NCBI GenBank assembly: GCA_937871285.1
Contig: CALMQS010000066.1
Span: forward strand, 1-44,800
From: an uncultured Sphingobacteriales bacterium
GTDB taxonomy: Bacteria > Bacteroidota > Bacteroidia > Chitinophagales > Chitinophagaceae
Direction: 5' to 3'
Length of the DNA stretch: 44,800 bases
Under the pieces are notes generated by a model, which was not told the DNA's origin, searched no databases, and saw only the letters and a list, made by a program, of their open reading frames with translations. Below are positions 15,576 through 24,553 of the stretch, in pieces (position 1 is the stretch's first letter; every line of letters starts with the position of its first letter). Made by a program: the position numbers and the translations under genes.

Positions 15576-17519
15576 TCATTTTGCCAATGCATGCAGCAGC
15601 TTTTCATTAATTTTTACCGGGTACTTCTTTTTTAAAGATTTGATCCATTGCGCTTCCAGTACCGCCTGGTAATCATTGATCACCAGCCCCCTGGCTTCTT
15701 CAAAGCTTCTTTGTGCCGGCTCATCGTATACATTTAACACATACATGAAATGAGTTGCGCCACTTGCCGTATCCGTTATGCGTTCGGTAATTTTGCCCGG
15801 TTGTATACTTTGCTTTGTGCCGGGAATCTGTTCCAGCTCAAACCTGGCCGAATCGGCAATGATTTTTCCCTGGCTGCTTTCTCCCAGTGTTCTCCATTTT
15901 CCGATGTAGTTGTTTATATCGCTGCTTATTGTTTCGGCTGTTTCAGGGTCGGCTGTGGTAAAAAAAACAGCATTGGCGCTGGGTCCCCAGGTATACTTTG
16001 CTTTATGCTCCCCGTAATATGTCTCTAATCCTTTCTTATCTTTTGCGGCCTTATCCCAAACCTGTTCTTCCATTATTTCAAATAACAGGTTGCCTTCCGA
16101 AAATTCGGTTAGCTGATTGCGGAAAGCCATATTATAATCTTCAAGATGTACCTGGTAATATGATTTTGCAGAGGTAGCAACAAACTGTTTCATCAGATCT
16201 GCATACGGTAACGGACCAGTATAGCTACTTTTTACAGACACGATGAAGTTTAGCCAATCCTTTATCGTTTTGCTTTCTTTGTGAAATGAAAACAAAACGG
16301 TTTGATCTGTTATGTTTTTTTGCGGCGTAAAATTGTTGTTCACTAAAAAGCTGTCGGTTAAACGCCATAAAAGCGGGTCTTGCTCAAATTGCCTTTTGTA
16401 GCCGATTTCATTTATTATACGGCCGGCAAATTGCTCACGGGCAATAGCTATACGGGCATCCTGTGTAACCGCTTCTTTAAATAATGCCTCCGATTGCGTG
16501 CTATCGGTGCTTACCGGGAAATGCCTGATGCGCTTAACAATATGGATGCCAAACGCGGTTTCAAAAGGCGACGAAACATCCCCGTCTTTTTGTAAAGCAT
16601 ACACCGCGTTTTCAAAAAAGGGATCATACCTGCCTACGCCAAAGTCCGGCATCAGTCCGCCGGTGCTGTAAGCATTTCTTTCCGAGCTGAATTGTTTTGC
16701 CAGGGCAGAGAAATCACTTCCTTTCTGTAAAGCCTGGTATAATGAATCGGCTAACTTTTTTTGGGGTTGCTTTTCTTCAGCCGAAGCAGCAGGTATGTAA
16801 GCCAGTAATATTTGTGCTGCCCGCATCTTGCCCCATGCAGGTCTTGTGGCTGTTCTTTTAATGATATGATACCCGGCGCTGCTTTTATAGGGCATAGAAA
16901 ATGCACCATCCCGGAGGGCATACGCAACGGACTCAAGCTCGTAGGGCAGTGAAAAGACCGTAATAAAGCCGATATCGCCTTTATTATTTTTTACCATGGG
17001 GTCTAATGAATGCTTTTCTGCGGTTACAGAAAAATCGCTGCCATTCTTTAATTCGGCGTAGGCCTTATGGATATTTTCAAAAGCTGCTAAAGTATCAGTT
17101 GCAGTGCGTGCGGAAGGGTTTTGAATATAGTTCGCATCAAAAGGAATAAATATATGTGATAACCGGATATCTTCCTGGCTGCGTTTAAACGCTTCTGCAG
17201 CCAGGGCGTGAATCATATTATTATCCGTCATGTAATCTGCTTCAATTTGCCGGCGAAAATTAAGCAGATCATTTTTTTGTGCGGGCAGCGTATCCATTTT
17301 ACGGTCTTTAGCCGCCTGCACTTTTAATTTAAAGGCAATGAAAAGATCAACATAATCCTGCAGGGCCTGTTCATTTGCGCCGGCTGTATTGTTTTTATTA
17401 AAAGCTCTTAAAAACTCCTCTTTATCCACTTTATGTTTCCCATATGTAAAGAGGGTTTGTGCGGAAAGATATATTCCCGGTGAAAGCAGCACAATCAGAA
17501 TGAGTAGTTTTTTCATCAC
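15576..17519 (-). CDS. Periplasmic peptidyl-prolyl isomerase with two parvulin domains
   Basis: Signal peptide to about residue 20 (LSAQTLFTYG). Two PpiC/parvulin domains occupy about residues 120-225 (IRLSHIFI to SAGYHIIKRT) and 230-330 (RAAQILLAYI to AFGIHIVKRI), each with the GGxxG-like and AFxxG/SAGYH motifs. The 300-residue C-terminal part is helical with a conserved final domain. The overall layout is SurA/PrsA-like, so it probably folds outer-membrane or secreted proteins in the periplasm. It lies upstream of, and probably is cotranscribed with, the transglutaminase-like gene. Confidence 0.9.
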   Translation of the reverse strand: MMKKLLILIVLLSPGIYLSAQTLFTYGKHKVDKEEFLRAFNKNNTAGANEQALQDYVDLFIAFKLKVQAAKDRKMDTLPAQKNDLLNFRRQIEADYMTDNNMIHALAAEAFKRSQEDIRLSHIFIPFDANYIQNPSARTATDTLAAFENIHKAYAELKNGSDFSVTAEKHSLDPMVKNNKGDIGFITVFSLPYELESVAYALRDGAFSMPYKSSAGYHIIKRTATRPAWGKMRAAQILLAYIPAASAEEKQPQKKLADSLYQALQKGSDFSALAKQFSSERNAYSTGGLMPDFGVGRYDPFFENAVYALQKDGDVSSPFETAFGIHIVKRIRHFPVSTDSTQSEALFKEAVTQDARIAIAREQFAGRIINEIGYKRQFEQDPLLWRLTDSFLVNNNFTPQKNITDQTVLFSFHKESKTIKDWLNFIVSVKSSYTGPLPYADLMKQFVATSAKSYYQVHLEDYNMAFRNQLTEFSEGNLLFEIMEEQVWDKAAKDKKGLETYYGEHKAKYTWGPSANAVFFTTADPETAETISSDINNYIGKWRTLGESSQGKIIADSARFELEQIPGTKQSIQPGKITERITDTASGATHFMYVLNVYDEPAQRSFEEARGLVINDYQAVLEAQWIKSLKKKYPVKINEKLLHALAK

Positions 17520-17893
17520 TGGTATTCCTGAAGGGTTATAAACGTTTTAGTCTTCTTTTAAGTATTTGGGCGATCAGCAGTCAGATTCAGGTGAGTTACT
17601 ACTAATGACAGGAGGGATACTCCTTCCTTATTACTGCTCTTAGCTAATGCTGATAGCCGGATGCCGACAGGCGCTCCTTTTATCACATTTTCCACATTTT
17701 CTTCCTGCAAATTAAAGCAATTTGGTTCCTCCCCGGCTTAATATCTGTCTTACTTACGCAGGCAATATAAGGCTGGAAGAAATTCAGTCCTCATAAAATA
17801 ATGTTGTTTTGTATCTTCGTCCATTACAACTTACTATGGTTTATATGAACATAGGAAGGAAAAATATAAAAGAACAGTTTAAATTAAAAATTC
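17520..17893 (+). promoter_or_regulatory. Divergent intergenic region before rny; possible promoter at 17812
   Basis: No gene is seen in these 374 bp. TATCTTCG at 17812-17819 differs by one base from TAnnTTTG and is the only candidate -7 element; no clear -33 was found. A long leader of about 70 nt, A-rich near its end, would precede the rny start at 17894. Confidence 0.3.
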
Positions 17894-19459
17894 ATGGAAC
17901 CGAATGTCTTGTCCATTATAATAGCTGTTGTATGCCTGATTATAGGTGTGGTGGCGGGTAAATTTATTTTTGCCGCAAATACCAAAAAGCTTATTGAAGA
18001 TGCTGAAAGTCAATCTAATAAACTCATTTCCGATGCCAAAACAGCCGCTGAAAACCTGAAAAAAGAAAAATTGCTGGAAGCCAAAGAAAAGTTTGTTCAG
18101 CTAAAGTCCGAGCATGATAAGGAAGTGCTCGACAAAAACAAAAAAATTAATGATGCCGAAACCCGTATCCGGCAAAAGGAACAAACCCTGAATCAAAAAA
18201 TTGACAACATTGATAAGCAGGTGAAAGAAAACGAGGTGATCAAGGAAAACCTTAACCGCCAGATAGAAGTAGTTGGCCAGAAACGCAATGAATTAGAGAA
18301 ACACCAGGAGGAGCACATCCGGCGCTTAGAGAAAATAGCTGCCTTAACGGCGGAAGAAGCGAAGGCGCAGTTGCTGGAAACGCTTAAGCAGGAGGCGCAA
18401 ACCCGCGCCCTTGTTATACAGCAGGAGATCATTGAAGATGCGAAGCTAAGAGCCAATAAGGAAGCCCGTAAGCTGGTCATTCAAAGTATCCAGCGTACGG
18501 CTGCAGAACAAACCATTGAAAATACGGTTACGGTGTTTAACTTAGAAAGTGATGAAATCAAGGGGCAGATCATTGGCCGCGAAGGAAGAAATATCCGTGC
18601 TATTGAAGCCGCTACAGGGGTAGACCTGATCGTGGACGATACCCCCGAAGCCATCGTGCTTTCTTCCTTTGATCCCTTAAGAAGGGAAATTGCCCGCCTG
18701 GCATTACAAAGGTTGGTTACAGATGGTCGTATACATCCCGCCCGTATTGAAGAAGTGGTGGAAAAAACCCGGAAACAATTAGAAGAGCAGGTACTGGAAA
18801 TAGGCGAAAGAACCGTTATTGAGTTAGGCATTCACGGCCTCCACAAAGAACTGGTGCGTATAGTAGGGAAAATGCGTTTCCGCTCTTCTTATGGGCAGAA
18901 CCTGCTGATGCATAGCCGCGAGGTAGCTAATTTATGCGGCGTTATGGCGGCTGAACTGGGGTTGAATCCCAAATTAGCCAAACGGGCAGGACTGTTACAT
19001 GATATTGGCAAGGTTCCCGATGAGGAAACAGAACTGAGCCACGCTTTATTAGGCGCTAAGCTGGCTGAAAAATATGGTGAAAACCCGGCGGTAGTTAATG
19101 CGATCGGCGCCCACCACGATGAAATGGAAATGCGGTATGTGATCTCCCCCGTGGTTCAGGCCTGCGATGCCATCAGCGGCGCCCGTCCTGGCGCCCGCAG
19201 GGAAATTATGCAGCAATACCTCCAGCGTATCCGTGAGCTGGAAACCCTGGCCTTAACCTATCCCGGTGTGGAAAAAGCCTATGCTATACAGGCCGGACGT
19301 GAATTAAGGGTGATTGCGGAAGCCGATAAAATGACGGATGCCGACAGCGAAAAGTTGAGCTTTGAAATAGCGCAGAAGATACAAACGGAAATGACCTATC
19401 CGGGACAAATTAAAGTAACGGTTATCAGGGAAAAAAGAGCGGTGAACATAGCCAGATAG
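17894..19459 (+). CDS. rny: Ribonuclease Y
   Basis: An N-terminal membrane anchor (about residues 6-27) is followed by a long charged coiled coil (about 30-205). Then come a KH RNA-binding domain ([21 protein letters not shown]) and an HD hydrolase domain with the HD pair in LLHDIGKV and a further metal-ligand His-Asp in GAHHDEM. At 521 residues it is full length. RNase Y is the membrane-tethered endonuclease that starts mRNA decay. It is a single gene followed by an inverted repeat and the rplS promoter. Confidence 0.97.
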   Translation: MEPNVLSIIIAVVCLIIGVVAGKFIFAANTKKLIEDAESQSNKLISDAKTAAENLKKEKLLEAKEKFVQLKSEHDKEVLDKNKKINDAETRIRQKEQTLNQKIDNIDKQVKENEVIKENLNRQIEVVGQKRNELEKHQEEHIRRLEKIAALTAEEAKAQLLETLKQEAQTRALVIQQEIIEDAKLRANKEARKLVIQSIQRTAAEQTIENTVTVFNLESDEIKGQIIGREGRNIRAIEAATGVDLIVDDTPEAIVLSSFDPLRREIARLALQRLVTDGRIHPARIEEVVEKTRKQLEEQVLEIGERTVIELGIHGLHKELVRIVGKMRFRSSYGQNLLMHSREVANLCGVMAAELGLNPKLAKRAGLLHDIGKVPDEETELSHALLGAKLAEKYGENPAVVNAIGAHHDEMEMRYVISPVVQACDAISGARPGARREIMQQYLQRIRELETLALTYPGVEKAYAIQAGRELRVIAEADKMTDADSEKLSFEIAQKIQTEMTYPGQIKVTVIREKRAVNIAR

Positions 19460-19474
19460 ATGTGTTGCAGGTTG

Positions 19475-19511
19475 CAGGTTACAAGGTAGCAGGGTGTTTC
19501 CGTGTAACCTG
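19475..19511. repeat. Inverted repeat between rny and rplS
   Basis: CAGGTTACA (19475-19483) and TGTAACCTG (19503-19511) are perfect inverted copies with a 19-nt loop, inside a stretch of repeated GTTGCAGGTT/AACCTGAAAC words (19465-19530). It may act as a weak terminator for rny and has the look of a dispersed intergenic repeat. Confidence 0.5.
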
Positions 19512-19545
19512 AAACTTGTATCCTGTAACATCCTTCATAATTTGT

Positions 19546-19577
19546 TTTGGTATTTCAGGTATCCGTTGCTACCTTTG
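19546..19577 (+). promoter_or_regulatory. rplS promoter
   Basis: TTTG (19546-19549), a 20-nt spacer and TACCTTTG (19570-19577) match the Bacteroidota housekeeping promoter pattern TTTG-N19-21-TAnnTTTG. The rplS start codon follows 22 nt after the -7 element. Confidence 0.8.
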
Positions 19578-19599
19578 CGTCCCTTAAAAATTTGTAGTC

Positions 19600-19956
19600 A
19601 TGAGCACAGCAGTACAATTTGTTCACGAACAATTGACCACTTCCAAAACATTCCCTAACTTCAAGGCAGGCGATAATGTTACTGTTAATTATAAAGTAGT
19701 AGAAGGTAATAAAACCCGTATCCAGGGTTTTAAAGGTGATGTTATTAAACGCCAGGGCACGGGGCATACTGCCACTTTTACCGTTCGTAAAATTTCCGAT
19801 GGTGTGGGTGTAGAAAGAACCTTTCCTGTGTTTTCCCCTAATATTGATGCTGTTATCCTCCACAAGGTGGGTAAAGTACGCCGTGCCAAACTGTATTTCC
19901 TCCGCAGCCGCAGTGGCAAAAGCGCCAGGATCAGGGAAAAAAGAGCGGGGATATAA
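19600..19956 (+). CDS. rplS: 50S ribosomal protein L19
   Basis: A 118-residue L19 protein with the family core: [54 protein letters not shown] and the basic end [19 protein letters not shown]. It is a component of the large ribosomal subunit at the 30S-50S interface. It has its own promoter and a hairpin terminator, so it appears to be monocistronic, without the rpsP-rimM-trmD neighbours seen in other phyla. Confidence 0.98.
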   Translation: MSTAVQFVHEQLTTSKTFPNFKAGDNVTVNYKVVEGNKTRIQGFKGDVIKRQGTGHTATFTVRKISDGVGVERTFPVFSPNIDAVILHKVGKVRRAKLYFLRSRSGKSARIREKRAGI

Positions 19957-19980
19957 TTTGATCTTCAAAAAAAATATAAT

Positions 19981-20010
19981 GCAAGCGGAAACCTCATGGT
20001 TTCCGTTTGC
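19981..20010 (+). terminator. Hairpin after rplS
   Basis: GCAAGCGGAAACC (19981-19993) pairs with GGTTTCCGTTTGC (19998-20010) around a TCAT loop, 13 bp with one G-U pair. An A-tract (19968-19975) precedes it, and no T-tract follows on the plus strand. It is very stable and lies about 25 nt past the stop codon. Confidence 0.65.
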
Positions 20011-20047
20011 TGTTAAAGCCGGGTTAACCTCAAAGAGAATTTTATAT

Positions 20048-20081
20048 TTTGGTGGAACAACCAATTAAAATTGTAACTTTG
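20048..20081 (+). promoter_or_regulatory. tatA promoter
   Basis: TTTG (20048-20051), a 22-nt spacer and TAACTTTG (20074-20081) fit the Bacteroidota promoter. Transcription would begin near 20087, downstream of the TTG/GTG codons at 20049-20054, which decides for the ATG at 20109 as the gene start. Confidence 0.75.
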
Positions 20082-20108
20082 TTTGCTCAACTTTTAAATA
20101 TTTATACG

Positions 20109-20336
20109 ATGCTTTTACTGAACTACAATTCTTTATTGATATCAATGCCGGGAGGTACCGAGTGGATACTGATCATTCTTGCTGTGCTGATTCTTTTTGG
20201 TGGACGTAAGATTCCTGAATTTATGCGTGGTCTGGGACGTGGTATCCGTGAATTTAATGATGCCAAAAGCAACGTTAAAAAGGAAATAGAAGAAGGGATG
20301 TCTGAAAAGGATGCTGCTGCCACGAAAGAGGCTTAA
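20109..20336 (+). CDS. tatA: Sec-independent translocase subunit TatA/E
   Basis: A 75-residue protein with one membrane helix (EWILIILAVLILFGG), the hinge FGGRKIPEFMRGLGRGIREF and an acidic amphipathic tail, all diagnostic of TatA/TatE. It forms the pore of the twin-arginine export system. The ATG at 20109 was chosen because the promoter lies over the alternative upstream TTG start. A strong terminator follows at 20358, so it is monocistronic; tatC is not in the window. The convergent neighbour encodes an oxidoreductase with a Tat-type signal. Confidence 0.95.
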   Translation: MLLLNYNSLLISMPGGTEWILIILAVLILFGGRKIPEFMRGLGRGIREFNDAKSNVKKEIEEGMSEKDAAATKEA

Positions 20337-20357
20337 TTTTTCATTCAACAATATTCC

Positions 20358-20403
20358 GCCGGTAATAATAAAGATTCGTCTTTGTTATTACCGGCAATTT
20401 TTT
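20358..20403 (+). terminator. Intrinsic terminator of tatA with TTCG tetraloop
   Basis: Arms at 20358-20374 and 20379-20395 (GCCGGTAATAATAAAGA and its complement) give 17 bp with one G-U pair, a TTCG loop, and AATTTTTTG directly after. This is the clearest terminator in the window. Confidence 0.9.
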
Positions 20404-20440
20404 GTGCAAGGAGGCGCTGTATATATGCTAACAGTGCAGC

Positions 20441-21535
20441 TTACCCGCCGATCAGCATCCGCCCGTTTTCTTTTACAGACCGGTAAACCGCTTCCACCAC
20501 TTTTATATCTTTCAGCCCTTCTTCACCCGGCACCAGCACCGGTGTATTTTGCAATATAGCCTGGGCATCCTCATCCATTTGTTTGGCCTGCTGGTTGGGA
20601 ATGTTAGCATTCAGTGCTTTACCATCACTGGTCGTTCCTTTTATTCCGCCATATGCCTGAAACGGCTCCAGCTTATACCAGCCCTTTGTACAGGTAACCT
20701 GGAGGCTGTTCATGTTTTTTCCAAAGCTTGTTTCGCATTCGGCTATGGCCCCGCCGGGAAACTCCAGCCTGAATTGCATGGTTTCATCCAGGTTTTTATA
20801 AATATCCGGCCGGGCAGTGCTTTGCTTAGCGGTTACGGCAATGGGTTCTTCTCCTGTTACATACCGCGCCGCGTTTAAGGGGTATACGCCCATATCGTAC
20901 ATTGCCCCGCCACCCATTTCTTTTTTCTGCTTCCAGTGATCGGTGCGTGAGTCAAAATATCCCGCCCTGGCAATCACCTCCTTTACGGCGCCATAGGTTT
21001 TGTCTTTCCGGAACTGAATAATACGCTGTGTATTGGGTTCATGCTGCATACGATAACCGATGCTGAGCTTTACCTTATTTTTTTTGCAGGCGTCAATCAT
21101 CGCCCGGCATTCTGCAACACTTACAGCCATAGGCTTTTCGCACCATACATGCTTGCCCGCATTAGCGGCTTTAATAACATATTCGGCATGCATGGAGGGT
21201 GGCAGAACAATATAAATAACATCTATATCGGCATTGCCGGCGATATCATCAAAGCTTTGATAGTTGTAGGTATTTTTTTCCGGAATATGATATTGCTGCT
21301 GCCAGCGTTTGGCCTTATCGGGCGAGCCGGTTACAATACCCTTTAAGCTGCAATATCGGGTAAGCTGTAAAGCCGGCGCCAGTAAATCAGTACTGTAATA
21401 ACCCAATCCAACCAGGGCCACGCCGAGCTTTTCTTTTTTGGAGAAGCCTTTCACCAAGGAAAATGCTTCATTGCCCATAGTTAATGCAGCCAGGCTGCCT
21501 AAGCTGTTTTTTATAAATATCCGTCTGGTACTCAT
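20441..21535 (-). CDS. Gfo/Idh/MocA-family oxidoreductase with twin-arginine signal
   Basis: The N-terminus has a Tat-like signal (STRRIFIKNSL, hydrophobic stretch to about residue 26). Then comes the Rossmann NAD(P)-binding motif VALVGLGYYS, the family motif CEKPMAV, and the C-terminal alpha/beta domain (GGGAMYDMGVYPLNAARY). The start at 21535 is preferred; an in-frame ATG 57 nt upstream adds residues before the Tat signal that make no sense as a leader. Exported, folded members such as glucose-fructose oxidoreductase keep a bound NADP cofactor. The substrate here, probably a sugar or sugar derivative, is unknown. It is convergent with tatA. Confidence 0.9.
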   Translation of the reverse strand: MSTRRIFIKNSLGSLAALTMGNEAFSLVKGFSKKEKLGVALVGLGYYSTDLLAPALQLTRYCSLKGIVTGSPDKAKRWQQQYHIPEKNTYNYQSFDDIAGNADIDVIYIVLPPSMHAEYVIKAANAGKHVWCEKPMAVSVAECRAMIDACKKNKVKLSIGYRMQHEPNTQRIIQFRKDKTYGAVKEVIARAGYFDSRTDHWKQKKEMGGGAMYDMGVYPLNAARYVTGEEPIAVTAKQSTARPDIYKNLDETMQFRLEFPGGAIAECETSFGKNMNSLQVTCTKGWYKLEPFQAYGGIKGTTSDGKALNANIPNQQAKQMDEDAQAILQNTPVLVPGEEGLKDIKVVEAVYRSVKENGRMLIGG

Positions 21536-21848
21536 GCTGGTGAATATTAAGCTGTTTATGCTTTTTGGTGTATTGGCAACAGCAAATGGCACAGTTGCCG
21601 GCCATCTCTACTATCGCACTCCGCTTTATCTTAAAAATAAGACTTTTCGGCTATATTTCCGGACAAAGCCACTGCGAAACATTGTTTTTCGTGATCACTC
21701 AACCCATCCAACTCCTGTTTTACCGGTGAACGGATATAAAATAACGATGAAATTCATTCATCCCCTGAAACCGGATCACTGCCGAAAACAGGCTTCCATT
21801 CCGCCAGTTGAAAGCCCTTTTTGCGTTTATAGTTGAAATACGATTTTT
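21536..21848. other. Intergenic gap without recognised features
   Basis: This is the divergent gap between the oxidoreductase and a secreted hypothetical protein. A rightward reading frame overlaps it and the oxidoreductase N-terminus, but it has no family or codon signal. No matching promoter, repeat or RNA was found. Confidence 0.4.
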
Positions 21849-22304
21849 ATGAAAACAATATTCGCCCTTTTTGTTCTGGTGGCATCAGCGGGCACTTTAA
21901 AGGCGCAAACCGGTAATTATCATTTCACATCGAACCAGCAGCAGCAGGTGAAATATGATTCTGCCAATAAAGTATATTTTATTGACCGTGAGATCAACAG
22001 GGCTTCCGACATAACCATTGAAAAAAATATCATCTCTTTTGTAACCGCCGGTAATGATAAAAGCAGCGTGTATATTAATAATATAAGTCTTGAGTCTTTA
22101 GCTAATAGAGTAAGCTTTACGTTGAGCGGACGTGATATCCTCAGCGGCAAGCACGTAAAACTTGGTTTTTGGTTTATTGCCGGCGTATTAGACGAGGTGA
22201 GCTATACCAATGAAGCCATAGCGCACAGCATCGCATATAAAGACCTTTCAGATATAAATGAAACAGCATCAAATGCCATTGCCGCTGTACACACGCTTAA
22301 ATAA
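21849..22304 (+). CDS. Secreted hypothetical protein
   Basis: A 151-residue protein with a signal peptide (MKTIFALFVLVASAGTLKAQ) and a mature part rich in beta-forming segments. It includes FIDREINRASDITIEKNIISF and a C-terminal helix, with no cysteines and no motif I recognise. It is probably periplasmic. It has no operon partner and ends before a clear terminator (22361-22393). Confidence 0.7.
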   Translation: MKTIFALFVLVASAGTLKAQTGNYHFTSNQQQQVKYDSANKVYFIDREINRASDITIEKNIISFVTAGNDKSSVYINNISLESLANRVSFTLSGRDILSGKHVKLGFWFIAGVLDEVSYTNEAIAHSIAYKDLSDINETASNAIAAVHTLK

Positions 22305-22360
22305 TTTAAAAGCATAAGCAAAATATTTCCCTGATCCGTACCCTTTAGTTTCAATTACCC

Positions 22361-22393
22361 GGAGCATCTGTGAAACCAGGTGCTTCTTTTTTT
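22361..22393 (+). terminator. Intrinsic terminator of the secreted hypothetical gene
   Basis: GGAGCATCTG (22361-22370) pairs with CAGGTGCTTC (22377-22386), including G-U pairs, around a 6-nt loop, followed by seven T (22387-22393). Confidence 0.8.
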
Positions 22394-22450
22394 GTATACC
22401 AATGATGTTGTGTGGTAAAATACGATCAATTTTTTTCCGTAGTTGTTTTT

Positions 22451-22495
22451 CAACACATAGTCATATAGATCACATAGGGACACATAGGAACACAT
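22451..22495. repeat. Degenerate intergenic repeats (CACATAG words)
   Basis: Successive CACATAG units: CAACACATAG, ATCACATAGGG, ACACATAGGAACACAT. They resemble the array at 14120-14300. The neighbouring GTGCATTCGTGGCATCG (22509-22525) is a second kind of repetitive word. There is no gene between 22305 and 22609. Confidence 0.55.
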
Positions 22496-22609
22496 TTTGA
22501 AAGGGCATTCGTGCATTCGTGGCATCGAAAGAATAAGTATGGCAGTTATTGAGTAAGTCCTATATATTCCCAGATCAGTGAACAGGCACATCACCAGAAG
22601 AAAACATGG

Positions 22610-24376
22610 TCAATTACCATTGCTTTTAGCAAACTGCATTTCATGCAATTTGGCATAGAAGCCCTCCAGCTCCAGTAATTCAGTATGTGTTCCTGCTTCT
22701 TTGATCTCTCCTTTATCCAATACAATTATTTTATCTGCTTTCCGGATGGTAGAAAGCCGGTGGGCAATAACAATAGAAGTGCGCCCTTCAATTAAGGTAT
22801 CAATAGCGTGTTGTATCAGTTGCTCGCTTTCCGTATCTACCGATGATGTAGCTTCATCCAGGATAAGAATAGACGGATTATACAGCAGTGCGCGGATAAA
22901 AGACAGGAGTTGGCGCTGGCCCAATGATAGGGTGCTCCCTCTCTCCATTACATTGTAATCGTAGCCGCCCGGCAATTGCATAATAAAATCATGCATCCCG
23001 ATCAGCTTCGCCGCCTGTATTACCTCCTCCCGGCCGATAGCATCATTGCGGAGCGTTACATTGTCGTGTATGGAGCCGGAAAATAAAAAAACATCCTGCA
23101 GTACCACACCTGTTTTACTGCGCAGCGCATCCAGCTTATATTGATCTATGTTAACATCATCAATCAATATGGCGCCCTTCTGAATTTGGTAAAGCCGGTT
23201 AATTAAACTGATAACAGATGTTTTTCCACTCCCGGTATGCCCTACAATGGCAAGGGTTTCGCCCGGCTGAATGGCAAATGAAATATCTTTTAAAACATAG
23301 TTGTCTTTATTATAAGCAAACCATACTCCTTTAAATTCTACTTTTCCCTTAACGGTCAAAGGCGCATAATTCCCTTCCCTCACAATAAAATCCGGGTTAT
23401 CCAATACTTTAAATATTCTTTCACTGGCCACCATGCCCATTTGCAATACATTAAATTTATCGGCTATCATCCGCAAGGGGCGAAATAATAAGTTCAGGTA
23501 AAGCATAAAGGCGATCATTATACCCAGCGTAGCATCACCCTGTATGGCATCGCGGGCGCTCCACCATATCATTAAGCCCATAGATACCGCCATTATAATT
23601 TCCACAAAAGGAAAGAAAACAGAATACGCAAAAATGGCCCTGATATTGGCATTGCGGTGCTCCCTGTTGATCTTTTTAAATTTGGCAAACTCCCTGTCTT
23701 CCGCTGCAAAGGCCTGCAGCACCGCCATGCCCGTGATATGCTCCTGCGCAAAGGCGTTGAGCTGGGCAACCGCGTTCCTTACTTTTTGAAAAGATACATT
23801 CACGCTTTCTTTAAACCACCAGGTTACAACAATTAAAACGGGCAGTATGGCCATACACACCAGGGTGAGTTTCCAGTCGGTAAAAAACATAACTGCCAGT
23901 ATGGCAATAATGGAAAGCAGATCGGCAATAATAGAGATCAATCCTTCTGAAAAAATATCGTTAACTGCTTCTATATCATTGATGGTACGCGTGGTTAGTG
24001 TTCCAATGGGTGTTCTGTCGAACTGCGACAGGTTAAGATGGATCACTTTTTTATATACGGTAATGCGAAGATCCTTTACAACCGTTTGCCCAAGCCATGA
24101 AGTAAGAAAAGAAAAATAAAAACGTAAAGCGGTTTCAGCCAAAAGCAAGCCAATTTGTATAATGGTAATAACAATTACCGTATTTACCAATCCGCCCCTG
24201 ATGTATTTGTCTACCGTTACCTGGATGAGCCACGGACGTACGGGCGACATCACAGCCAGTACAATAGCCAGTGTTATAGAAATGAAGAATTGCTTTTTAT
24301 AGGGCGCTGCATATCTAAATACCCGCCTGAGCAAGCCGAAGTCGAAAATTTTTTTGGCCGGTGATACTGCTGACAT
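22610..24376 (-). CDS. ABC exporter half-transporter (MsbA/multidrug type)
   Basis: Six membrane helices in the first 320 residues (type IV exporter fold) are followed by a nucleotide-binding domain: Walker A GHTGSGKTS, Q-loop VLQDVFLFSG, signature LSLGQRQ, Walker B ILILDEATSSVD and switch His IVIAHRLS. The signature reads LSLGQ rather than LSGGQ, a variant seen in many heterodimeric or Bacteroidota exporters. At 588 residues it is a full half-transporter that must dimerise; no partner gene adjoins it. The substrate may be lipid or drug, not determinable. A TAGGTTTG -7 box lies only 10 nt before the start codon. Confidence 0.93.
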   Translation of the reverse strand: MSAVSPAKKIFDFGLLRRVFRYAAPYKKQFFISITLAIVLAVMSPVRPWLIQVTVDKYIRGGLVNTVIVITIIQIGLLLAETALRFYFSFLTSWLGQTVVKDLRITVYKKVIHLNLSQFDRTPIGTLTTRTINDIEAVNDIFSEGLISIIADLLSIIAILAVMFFTDWKLTLVCMAILPVLIVVTWWFKESVNVSFQKVRNAVAQLNAFAQEHITGMAVLQAFAAEDREFAKFKKINREHRNANIRAIFAYSVFFPFVEIIMAVSMGLMIWWSARDAIQGDATLGIMIAFMLYLNLLFRPLRMIADKFNVLQMGMVASERIFKVLDNPDFIVREGNYAPLTVKGKVEFKGVWFAYNKDNYVLKDISFAIQPGETLAIVGHTGSGKTSVISLINRLYQIQKGAILIDDVNIDQYKLDALRSKTGVVLQDVFLFSGSIHDNVTLRNDAIGREEVIQAAKLIGMHDFIMQLPGGYDYNVMERGSTLSLGQRQLLSFIRALLYNPSILILDEATSSVDTESEQLIQHAIDTLIEGRTSIVIAHRLSTIRKADKIIVLDKGEIKEAGTHTELLELEGFYAKLHEMQFAKSNGN

Positions 24377-24386
24377 AATTAGAGCG

Positions 24387-24394
24387 CAAACCTA
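24387..24394 (-). promoter_or_regulatory. -7 element of the ABC exporter gene
   Basis: On the minus strand TAGGTTTG matches TAnnTTTG exactly and lies 10 nt upstream of the ATG at 24376. No TTTG is visible about 20 nt further upstream. If used, the 5' leader would be only about 5-7 nt. Confidence 0.45.
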
Positions 24395-24553
24395 CGTAAA
24401 TTTTGCTTGTTCATTGTTTCAGCTGATCTGTTTCCCAGGGCAGTTCTACTATCATCTGCATATCCGGCCGACCAAACACCAGTGAGCAACAAAATATATT
24501 TTCAACAACAAAAAATTTTTTACCAGGTTCATCAGGGAAAAATTTCCTGTACA

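Noticed and set aside
21438..21836. 132-codon rightward frame over the oxidoreductase N-terminus
   Set aside because: Overlaps the Tat-signal region of a real gene and has no recognisable features.
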